Of a stretch of 13,579 nt of DNA, positions 1 to 8,198 are shown one piece after another (the first letter of the stretch is position 1; the number at the start of each line of letters is the position of its first letter). A model generated the notes under the pieces. That model saw only the letters and a list, made by a program, of their open reading frames with translations. It was not told the origin of the DNA and searched no databases. The DNA is from Obelidium mucronatum (taxonomy: Eukaryota; Chytridiomycota; Chytridiomycetes; Chytridiales; Chytriomycetaceae): assembly GCA_025765595.1 (NCBI GenBank), contig JAIVFH010000584.1, forward strand, positions 1 through 13,579, given 5' to 3'. The translations under genes were made by a program, and so were the position numbers.

Positions 1-1815
1 GCTAAAAACTCTGCAATCAACATATCTTTCACTTTCCTCCTTGGAGAGCAAAGCTCTTGACAAATAATATTTCGCACAGCCAAAACAAACAGATGCGTGA
101 GTCGAAACCCCATCTTTCCCTCTCGCCTGGCCACGCACTCGAGACGATAAGTCGCGGATCCAATCAACTAAATAGGCGGCCAAGTTTTCACGGAATGTGT
201 CTCTGACTGTTCGAATGGAAACACTGAGGCCGTTGGGTCTGTTTTCGTTGATTGTTCTTGCTGTAGCAAGTAAACGACCAAGCTGATATGATGTGCCAAT
301 GACTTCTCGTCCCTATGTTTTTTGAGTGGTGAGACGCAGCGTAGATGATAGGGGAGGAGAAACAAGCAATGTAATGAACCGCCTATTCGGCGGTAAGAAG
401 AGAAAAATAAGAAGACACCGCCTTCGGCGGTAAAGGAAGAAAAAAGAGTATACCGCCTACGGCGGTTGGATTCCGCCTTTGGCGGTAAGAAAAGAAAAAA
501 AGAGTATACCGCCTTCGGCGGTAGGAATCCGCCTTCGGCGGTAAGAAAAGAAAAAAAGAGTATACCGCCTACGGCGGTAGAGTCCCGCCTTCGGCGGTAA
601 AAAAGAAAAAAAGAGTATACCGCCTACGGCGGTTGGATTCCACCTTCGGCGGTAGGAATCCGCCTTCGGCGGTAAGAAAAGAAAAAAAAGAGTATACCGC
701 CTACGGCGGTTGGATTCCGCCTTCGGCGGTAAGAAAAGAAAAAAAAAGAACACACACACCGCCTTCGGCGGTAGACACCCGCCTTCGGCGGTCGGAGCAA
801 AAAAAACAAACCACTGAATCCACATTAACAGCCACAGCCGAAGCCTTTTCATCCGAACAATTAATCCCCGCCTTCACCTTCAAAATAACTTCATCAAAAG
901 TATGATCTTCATCATTCCACAGAATACAAGCAAACATGTCTCTCTTGATTGAAACCATTCCACCATCTGCCGTTGCAGTTTCAAGCATTGTACCACAATC
1001 TTCGTCACCGGGTTCCGGAGGATTTGCGGCCAATACTTGCTCTTGACGAGTGGGGAGAGTTAAATCTGAAGGAGAGGAGTTGAATGTGTCAATGATAAAG
1101 TCCAGAACAGTGGAAATAGTGGTGCGAATATCATTGATAACGTCCTTTTTTTTGAAGATGCCAAGAAAAAAGATCAGGATTGACAACTGGATTTGATAGA
1201 GAAAACAAAGAAAAGCATACATCCGGTACGGGAATCACATTGTCCGAGTCAATTGTTGCCTCGTCTGTGGAATGGAATTTGCACTGGAGCGACAGTCTCC
1301 AGGCTTGCGGATCGCCGCAATCGCAGCAGCCGCCGCCCGATGAGATGTGGAATGTGGTATCGTGGCCCTCGTGGTCCGACGCGTGGAAGCAATGGTGGCA
1401 GAGCACGCATGTCTCGTCGAGGGCGCAGTTTCTTTGTCTCAAGTCAGAAACCACAGAAACAGCAACAAGAGACACAAACGCACCGACACCAGAAGACGCC
1501 TTCGCCGTCTTCAAACACGTGGCCGCACGGGGCGCCCCGCCTGTTTGGGTGGTACTCTGGCCCCGCGGGCAGCGCTGCTGCCGGTGTTGCTGCCGCAGCC
1601 GCAGCTGACGCCGGGGTGGCCGCAGCGGAAGAAGGCGCCGAAAACAGGTCCGGCGTCTGCGCTGCCGCCGCCGAGCGCGCCAGCGCCGCGTCGAGCAGCG
1701 CGTCCAGCGGGTCGAGCAGCGCGCGCGGCAGCGGATGCAGCGCCACTTCGGCGGCGCCGTCCGCGAGAAGCGCCTTGTGCAGAGAGTGCAGCCGCGCGTA
1801 GAGGCGGCGGTCCAT
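1..1815 (-). CDS. UBR1: UBR1-family E3 ubiquitin ligase (N-recognin), N-terminal part
   Basis: Four exons on the minus strand: 1815-1484, 1431-1221, 1144-812 and 312-1, open at the window edge (about 396 residues visible). Introns are 52, 76 and 499 nt, and every junction keeps phase. Residues 1-95 are Ala/Leu-rich. The UBR box, residues about 96-168, is split by intron 1 and shows CGHVF, FWCR, then NCALDETCVLC, HHCF and the SGGGCCDCGD motif with its zinc-binding Cys/His set. Family knowledge: this box binds type 1 (basic) N-terminal residues. Around residues 252-267, FACILWNDEDHTFDEV marks the ClpS-like domain that binds type 2 (bulky hydrophobic) N-termini. Exon 4 continues with a UBR1-like helical region (LSVSIRTVRDTFRENLAAYL). 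The RING and C-terminal domains lie outside the window. For intron 2, a downstream A-rich acceptor was preferred because the upstream alternative adds a hydrophobic insert. The first ATG at 1815 is only 64 bp from the SLA2 start. Family assignment is very secure; UBR1 versus UBR2 type is not distinguishable here. Confidence 0.93.
378..792. repeat. Minisatellite of 15 GC-rich hairpins inside UBR1 intron 3
   Basis: Fifteen near-identical palindromes of the form ACCGCC-TTC or TAC-GGCGGT, 5-7 bp stem with a 3-nt loop, begin near 378, 417, 452, 473, 508, 529, 564, 585, 619, 640, 660, 696, 717, 758 and 779. The first has a 5-nt loop, and the one at 640 has a stem mismatch (CCACC). They are mostly paired, with a 6-7 nt spacer inside the pair. 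Pairs are separated by purine tracts of about 20-27 nt (AAGAAAAGAAAAAAAGAGTA type). Successive pairs start 56, 56, 55, 77 and 62 bp apart; the 77-bp step carries an extra hairpin. The array lies wholly within the 499-nt intron 313-811. No protein, tRNA or transposase is associated with it. It is best called an intronic minisatellite or palindromic-element array. Reading frames through it on both strands are artefacts of the repeat. Confidence 0.95.
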
Positions 1816-1879
1816 TTGTTTGTTTGTTTGTTGGTGAAATAAAATAAAATAAAATATTAAAACAAATTAAATTAAAACA
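1816..1879. promoter_or_regulatory. Divergent promoter between UBR1 and SLA2
   Basis: Only 64 bp separate the two start codons, which face away from each other, so this stretch plus the two 5' coding ends must hold both promoters and both 5' leaders. It is strongly AT-rich and made of short simple repeats: three TTTG units, then an AAAAT run followed by AAATTAA-type sequence. It sits inside a GC-rich block of about 700 bp formed by the first exons of both genes. No TATA box with normal spacing can be assigned, and no transcription-factor site was identified with confidence. Confidence 0.7.
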
Positions 1880-4800
1880 ATGTCGTACGGTAAAGGCGCG
1901 TACTCAGACCCGTACGGCTCGCGACCCGGCTCGGGAAACAACAGCAGCGCCTACGGCAACCCTGGCAGCTACGCCGCAAACCAGTCCGCGCGCAGCGTCT
2001 TCCAGAGCGACAAGAGCGACCAGCAGCTTGCCGAACACATCAAGAAGGCGCTGGCCAACGACGAAGTGGCCCCCAAGCAGAAACACGTGCGCGAATGCAT
2101 TCTGTATACGTGGGACATGAAGGGGTCCGGCTCGCTGTGGCTCGGGCTCAAGAGCTATCCCATGTACGGCGACGAGATTGTGACATTCAAGGGCCTGATC
2201 CTGGTCCACAAAGTCATCAACGGAGGTCATCCACGGGTACGCATTGCAGTGTTTGAGAAAGCGCTGTTGCGGTGTCGTTGAATTATTTATTTTATTAGGC
2301 CTTGAAGGACCTGTGCCATGACTATGCATGGCTCGAAAACCTTGGGCGTGCGGTTGGAGGATTCAGAGGAGGTGTGTATGTCTGTAATTGCGACTGTGTG
2401 TGTGTCTGTGCATGACATTTACAAATTACCATTCAGGATATGGCTCATTGATCAAAACCTACCTTCAATTCCTTACCCAAAAGCTCGAATACCACAAGGC
2501 ACATCCTGAATATACTGGAAATTTCGATTACCAGGAATACGTTACATTGAAAGGCGTTGAAGATCCAAACGAAGGGTACCATACCTAGTTTAAAAGACTC
2601 GAACTCTAAAAGAAACAATCTAAATTTAGATTTGAGACAATCAATGATCTGTTAAACCTTTTGAAGCGCAGTTACCTCATGGGTGAAGCCGTCTTCAACA
2701 ATTTCAGAGCAGGCACAGGAAATGAATGCAGAATTGCAGCGCTTGTGCCACTTGTCGAAGAGACTTTTGGGATTTACCAGTTCTGTGTCTCTATGCTTCA
2801 CGCTATGCATCAAAGTATGAACAATGTTTTTTTGTTTGTGTTTTTTAATCCTTTGTATTCATGTGTTCCACCCTTTCAGTTATCGGATCAGTTGAAGTCC
2901 TGGCGCCTCTCCGTGAAAAATTCAACAGTGGCCACCACGCTCTCTACAAATTCTACTACGAATGCAGTGGATTGCGGTACCTGACCTCTTTGATTACGAT
3001 TCCAAAGTTGGATCGCCACCCACCAGACTTTTTGGAAAAGGAGCCATCGCAAATGCCAAAACGACCAGTCACTCCTCCGCAACAAATCCAAGAAGAAGAC
3101 GATGCCGTTGCCAGGCAACAAGCAGAGGTTGAATTTTTTTTTTTTTCGTTTGTTGCTTTTTTTTTTTAAAACATCTTGTTTGCAGTTGGAAGCTCAAATC
3201 CGAGAAGAAAACAAACGGTTGGAAAACCAACGCCAAGCAGCCGCTCAACAACAACAATCGCAACTCCAACAACAAATGGAACTGGCTCGCCAACAACAAA
3301 TGCTTGCCCAACAACGATTGGCTGAAGAAGAGCGATTGCGCCAACTCCAAATGCATCAGCAGCAGCAGCAGTTGGAAGCGGCGCAGTACATGGGTCTATT
3401 GGAAAACCTCAGAAATCAAACTGCCAAAGACCGGGAAGCGATTGAGTTGTATGAAAGGGTACGGGATCTCTTTTTTTGTATGGAGTAACTCCGAATACTG
3501 AAATACTGAAATCCTAGAGAGTACGACAATTGGAACAGCAGTTGGCACAAGCCAGCATGCATTCAAATGAAGGAACTATTCGAGCACTTCAAGGTAAATC
3601 CCATAAACAAGAAAAAAAACATCACGCTCTCTCACACACTCACACAAAACCCTTCCAGATGAATTGAACCAATGGAAGCAAAAATACGAAGCCCTTGCAA
3701 AGTTATACGCTCAACTCCGAAAAGAGCATTTGGAACTCTTGAATCGATTCAAGGAAATCAAGGAAGGGTCTGGAAAACAGGCTGATGAAGTGAGGGCTCA
3801 GTTGGAAAAGATCAAGGCTGAATTGAGGGTAAAGTTTTTTTTTTTTTTTTTTGTTTTCGTTTTGGTTACTCTGGCTGATAACATTGTGTTTCTTTTTTTC
3901 CAGCACAAAGCCACAGAACTCACTGACGTGATGGTTGAACGCGACCGCCTCAAGAACGAAGCCGACCGAATCCGACTCACTACTGAAGAAGAAATTGACC
4001 GTCTTCGAAGAGATTTGCAAGACACCAAAGACTCGCTGATTGACATGTCAAAGAGCAAAGGTGCAGAAGTGTCGTCCATTGTGGCCCGTTATAATGCAGA
4101 GAAGGCTGAATTGGAGCAACTGAATTTGATGAAGCAGAGAATGATTGATGATTTGAGACGGGAGTTGGATATTGTTGCGGGTGATGCTCAAAGACTGCGT
4201 CAGGTTAGATACAGATTTGTTGACTGCTGTGCATCAAATAGTTGTTCTCATACTGGCTTTTTAGGGTCAAGACGAAGAGACTGCCATTCTTCAACAAGGC
4301 TTGGATCAAACTCTCTTGGCCTTGGCCCAGATGCAAAAGGTATTGTTAAGAAGAAGAAAAAGAGATTTACTGATGATATTTCTTTGCTCTGCAGACCCAA
4401 GAAGAAACCGAGGCAGCCCTGTTGGACCAAATGCGCCACCTGCAAAACGAGCACCTCAACAACTTGAATAGAATGATGGACATTATTCTTCAGACTTGCA
4501 TCCATCAAGTGGATGAAGCTACTTATGAACTTGAAAGTCCTTCGCACGAAGGAAACCAAGCTGCCACTCCAGAGTATGTGCAATCTCTCTTGGAAAAGAC
4601 GATTGGCGCCGCTGGTGACTTTAGTGGAAGCTTTGTTCTTTTGATTGAGGTGAGTGTCGAAGTAAGTGTAAGGAGCGGTTTTTTGGCTAAACAAAATATA
4701 CACAGGGAGGTGATCAAGCCAACGCGATCGGCGCATCCAATGTATTCGCCCAATCCATCTCCCAACTCCTCTTCAACGTGAAGGGCGTAACCCGCCTCGC

Positions 4801-5731
4801 CAAAGACGACGACTCAAGCGAAGAAATCATCCGCGTCACCAAACAAGGATCCCTCGCATGTCGCCAATTCTTCCAACGCCTCCAATCCGGATCCCTCTCC
4901 AACACAAACCCCATCCACCGCGCCCAACTAATCAACGACCTTGCGCGAGACGCCATCATGGGACTCCTTGGTATCAGTCCTGTCCTTGAAAACATTAGCC
5001 CCAAAGACTCGCTGGACGCAGCCGGCGGTGACCTCGGCGACCTCGTTGAGCGAGAAATGCAGTCCGCCGCGAAAGCTATTGAAGACGCGGCACGCCGTTT
5101 GGAGGAACTGATGGCGCGGCCGCCCGGGTCGTTTGATATCAATGTGCATCAAGCGGTTCTAGCGTCCGCCATGGCATTGACGAATGCGATTTCGCAGTTG
5201 ATCCGGTGTGCGACTGTTTGTCAGCAGGAGATTGTGCAGCATGGGAGGGACGGGTCGAGTACGACCGCCTTTTACAAAAAGAACAACAAGTGGACGGAGG
5301 GGCTTGTTTCTGCGGCGAAAGCTGTTGCCGTTGCAACCACGTTTTTGGTGGAGTGTGCGGATGGGCTTGTTCGAGGGACGCATTCGATGGAGCAGTTGAT
5401 TGTGGCGGCGCAGGAAGTGGGTGTGGCGACGACGCAGCTTGTTGCGGCGTCGAGAGTGAAGGCTGTGCCGTTTTCCAAGGTGCAAGGCAAATTGGAGGAT
5501 GCGGCTGTAGCGGTTCGGGAAGCTACAAAGTTGCTTGTGAAGGCTGCACGGGATGCCAATAAGATGAGGTCTGAGCAGTTGGCTCGCGAAGAGATTGGCC
5601 ATATGGGGCGCCATGAAATGAAGATTAAGGAGATGGAGCAACAGGTCAAGATTTTGGAGTTGGAGAAGGAGTTGAACCAGGCTCGGTACAAGTTGGGTGA
5701 AATTCGTAAGCAAGGATATGTTGACGAGTAA
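1880..5731 (+). CDS. SLA2: Sla2/Hip1R-family clathrin-actin endocytic adaptor
   Basis: Twelve exons: 1880-2236, 2299-2371, 2437-2575, 2630-2814, 2880-3127, 3186-3458, 3518-3593, 3659-3828, 3904-4203, 4265-4339, 4395-4649 and 4706-5731. The introns are 54-75 nt, all phases agree, and the product is 1058 residues (the family is usually about 950-1100). After a Gly/Ser/Tyr-rich leader, an ANTH domain spans about 47-310; it has the lysine-rich KQKHVR segment expected to bind PI(4,5)P2, plus LKSYPMYGDEIVTFKGLILVHKV-type core sequence. Residues about 330-650 form a long coiled coil, Q-rich in exon 6, the expected dimerisation and clathrin light-chain region. The I/LWEQ (THATCH) F-actin-binding module lies at about 830-1010, followed by a C-terminal helix ending KQGYVDE. 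The protein is expected to couple clathrin-coated pits at the plasma membrane to actin during endocytosis. The start is the first ATG after the divergent promoter. The very end of exon 12 fits known Sla2 C-termini, so the gene looks intact. Confidence 0.96.
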
Positions 5732-6131
5732 AGAAAGGAGGTGTTTTTTTTGTTCTTGAGGATGGGGCTTGTGTACATTCAGAATTTTTACTCACATTCT
5801 TGATTTATCGTTTGTTGCTTGTTGTAAGTGTTGCTTGGGTTTGTGGCTGGCACTGGCAGTTCACGTAAGTAGAAGCTGAAGATATATCTCTTTTGGAATG
5901 AAGCTCTTCTTCAGCATTTAGTTTCAGGCCTGGTGTTCGTGCGCAAGTCATTCCAACAGCGGGTGTCTTTTGATTTCAATCCCACAAGCAGGGTTCGTAA
6001 TGACGATCGTGGAGATTTCGATCGAGTTCAAAAATTGAGAATTTCTGGTTTCGCAGGCTTTGCTTTGCTGCGGGCAAATTGTAGCCAACCACTGGCAAAC
6101 AAGTGACAAACACCCAAACAAACACACACCG
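5732..6131. other. Intergenic region between SLA2 and the unnamed gene
   Basis: These 400 bp hold the SLA2 3' UTR and the promoter and leader of the next gene. Just after the SLA2 stop there is a T8 tract. No AATAAA signal, tRNA or conserved coding frame was seen. The sequence just before the ATG at 6132 is C/A-rich (repeats of CAAACA and CACACA), which suits an unstructured leader. The downstream reading frame is open back to about 6060 but has no ATG there. Confidence 0.6.
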
Positions 6132-7774
6132 ATGGAGGCCCACCACGTGCTGCAGAACAGCGCAGCGTGCCAGGTGCTGCTTGCGCAGAAGGAGCAGCTG
6201 GTTGACGAAGGCATTCTGCACCAGCAGGATGAACACCGAGACACGCTGCAGATGAGTGTCGAGGCGCGGCGCGAGCGCTTCGTGCGCACAGTCAAAGCCA
6301 TCGGGTTTATTGTCGACAACCGGCTGTACCGCCTGGTGGCGAAAGGCGTTGAGGCGTACTTCAAGGTGGCTTCTGGCTAAACAACTAAAACCACAACAAC
6401 TAAAACAACTAAAACAACTAAAACAACTGACCCAAAACAGACGCGCTGGAACATGCGGCGCGCCCAGTCGTACCGCTTCGTGATGTGCGGCAGCGTGTTC
6501 AAGGCGCTCGCTGGCCTCGAGGATGCGCTGCTGCCGCACCGCGAGCGGCTGTGTCGGACTCTCAAGAAGCGCGCAATGTTCAAAGGCCCGCTGAGTCTGC
6601 GCGCCGTGTGGCTGGCGGCGCTGCAGGTGGCCGAGCACGAAGAGGTCACATCGACGGTGTTGGTGCGTTTTTGATCTGTCATGAACTTATGTAATGCACT
6701 CTATTCTCGCTTACCGTTCACTCGCTTCGCTTTCGACAATCACAGGCTGCCGTCGATGATACCCTGCCTGATCTAATGCCCGATCAGCTTCCTCTTAACC
6801 CCAAAACAGTGAGGCTCGTGAAAGATGCGTGGGAAAAAGCTCAGCGTCGCCCAAAACCAAAAAATCCCAAGAGTTCATCCAGTGCACCTCAAAGTCTCGA
6901 TACTCTTCATTCTCCTACTGGGAATTCTGCTGCTTGTACCTCTGAAAAGATTGCATCTTCGTGTCCCGTTGGTATGTTCACCGGCATTTGCCCTGCGAAG
7001 CAAGACGAGCCAAGTACTCCTGAAGATACCATCATGACCATCGTGACGTCTCGTGATCAGTTCGCTGAGAGGTCGCGTTCAAATTCTGGGGATTCAACGG
7101 CCGCCCCAGAGACTTTAGGTGCCACTTCTGCGCCATCTTCTTTGGAATCCAGTGCCATCACACAAGATTTGAATGACATTGCTACAATGATGCCAGGTAG
7201 CTTCAGCAACAGCTTCTTGTTTGAGAAAATTACACCAAGGATCCCAGAGAGATCTACCTTGGCACAGGCGCTGGAAAAAAGTCAAGCCGAAATACTCCAA
7301 CATTCGACGGACGCCACATTCTTTTCCCAGCTCTCTAATCATGCCCCCAACACATCGCTTGGACAAGGACAACTATTCAACATGCATTGGCCAATGGAGT
7401 TTCCTATTCAACCTCATCAAATGTCTTTGGGTATGCCATTCGACTACTTCTCTACTGCTTTGGGATTGAGTCACAACAGTTCGACAGCTGTTCAACCTAT
7501 TCCCATGAGTGGAAGACCATCTATGGCGGAAAACACGACGTCTGGGGATCGCCTTTCGGTCATGCTTGGAGAGGGAGTGGATGATTTAGACACATTGTTT
7601 GCAACCGACCTCGAATTGGACCATGGTGGAACTCCCTCTACAAGCAGCACCACTCCATCGATGGATCTGAACGATGGGTGGATCTTTGATTTTACAGACA
7701 GTCAAACAAACGTTCCTTTTGACGATGTAGACTTTGTTCATTTGCTTGGCATCACGCCTAGCGGATTTATGTGA
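6132..7774 (+). CDS. Unrecognised protein; helical N-terminal module and acidic Ser/Thr-rich C-terminus, possible transcriptional regulator
   Basis: Three exons, 6132-6365, 6441-6662 and 6746-7774, with introns of 75 and 83 nt, all in phase 0, give 494 residues. I do not recognise the gene. Residues about 45-165 form one compact, helix-rich, basic module: an LYR segment (NRLYRLVAKGVEAYFK), then TRWNMRRAQSYRF, then LLPHRERLCRTLKKRA, then a WLAALQVA helix and EEVTSTVLAAV. From memory, the order LYR / W-x-(M/I)-x-R-A-x-x-YR / ERxxRxL / W-x-x-A / VT resembles a helix-turn-helix-like module in bacterial phage and plasmid proteins; this is unverified. After a basic stretch (KAQRRPKPKNPK) the protein becomes low-complexity and Ser/Thr/Pro-rich. 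It ends with acidic-hydrophobic clusters (DDLDTLFATDLELD and WIFDFTDSQTNVPFDDVDF) like activation domains. A DNA-binding activator is therefore a reasonable guess, no more. Exons 1-2 are much more GC-rich than exon 3. Confidence 0.8.
6379..6429 (+). repeat. 10-nt tandem repeat in intron 1 of the unnamed gene
   Basis: An AACTAAAACA unit repeats about four times with one imperfect copy, immediately upstream of the acceptor at 6440. Each unit contains CTAAA, loosely like a fungal branch-point sequence. On the plus strand the tract is free of G between 6377 and 6428. It ends 11 nt before the AG. Confidence 0.8.
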
Positions 7775-8198
7775 ATATGCGTTTTATCGCTTTTGTATAT
7801 TTTTTCCTTCCTTCGTTTAATACTCTCTCCCAGTCCTTTCCTTCCACTGTTTTTTTTTGTGTCGCAAACCCTGCTCACCTGCAACATACAACCAACCCTG
7901 AAGTTGCTCTTATATTTTAGCTTTTATTCATTTATGTTTTAGTTAGTAGTTTCTTCTCTCCTTTTCTTTTCTTTTGGATTTGTTGTTTTTTTGGATGAAG
8001 GGGATATGCCTGATGAGAGAAAGAAAAGGAAGAGAAAAGATGTAATTTCGCAGTTATGAGAGAGAGAAAAAATACATGTATAATCTTTGAAAGTTAATAT
8101 GACTCTGTTCTCTTGCTGCCCAATCATTTTTTTTTGGAAAGTTGACAATCTCAGCAAAAAAAAAACGCGTTTCTTTTCCAAGTGCCAAACGACCCATC
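7775..8198. other. Intergenic region with possible extra NSUN7-like first exon
   Basis: This stretch of 424 bp contains the 3' end of the preceding gene and the promoter of the next. Pyrimidine-rich runs (7930-7990) are followed by purine-rich runs (8015-8075). No RNA gene was seen. An alternative upstream start exists: an ATG at 8056 could be spliced from 8092 to 8155 through a 62-nt GT-AG intron (8093-8154), in phase with the main frame. It would add about 31 residues, including the basic run KKKRVSFPSAKR. Confidence 0.5.

Noticed and set aside
378..792. CRISPR array or set of rho-independent terminators
   Set aside because: Repeats are short palindromes with near-identical purine spacers, not unique spacers. 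The array lies inside a spliced eukaryotic gene and no cas genes are present.
457..905. Open frames on both strands through the hairpin array, with PPKA/YRRRR-type repeats
   Set aside because: They arise from the repeat unit itself, differ in every frame, have no conserved domain, and lie in the UBR1 intron and its flanks.
1180..1847. Long GC-rich plus-strand open frames
   Set aside because: They are antisense to UBR1 exons 1-2, whose minus-strand frame has the clear UBR box. High GC simply removes stop codons.
2390..2420. TG-repeat microsatellite of functional interest
   Set aside because: It is a short, imperfect TGTGTG run inside an ordinary SLA2 intron, nothing beyond simple sequence.
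1880..5731. SLA2 as a pseudogene because of many in-frame stops
   Set aside because: Each stop falls within a 54-75 nt GT-AG intron, and removal of all eleven gives a full-length, in-phase protein.
4714..5778. Minus-strand open frames opposite the last SLA2 exon
   Set aside because: They are shadows of the I/LWEQ coding frame; the plus strand shows the family sequence.
8142..8198. NSUN7-like start at the TTG at 8142
   Set aside because: Non-ATG start with no supporting context; an in-frame ATG at 8199 and a spliced upstream ATG at 8056 are both better explanations.
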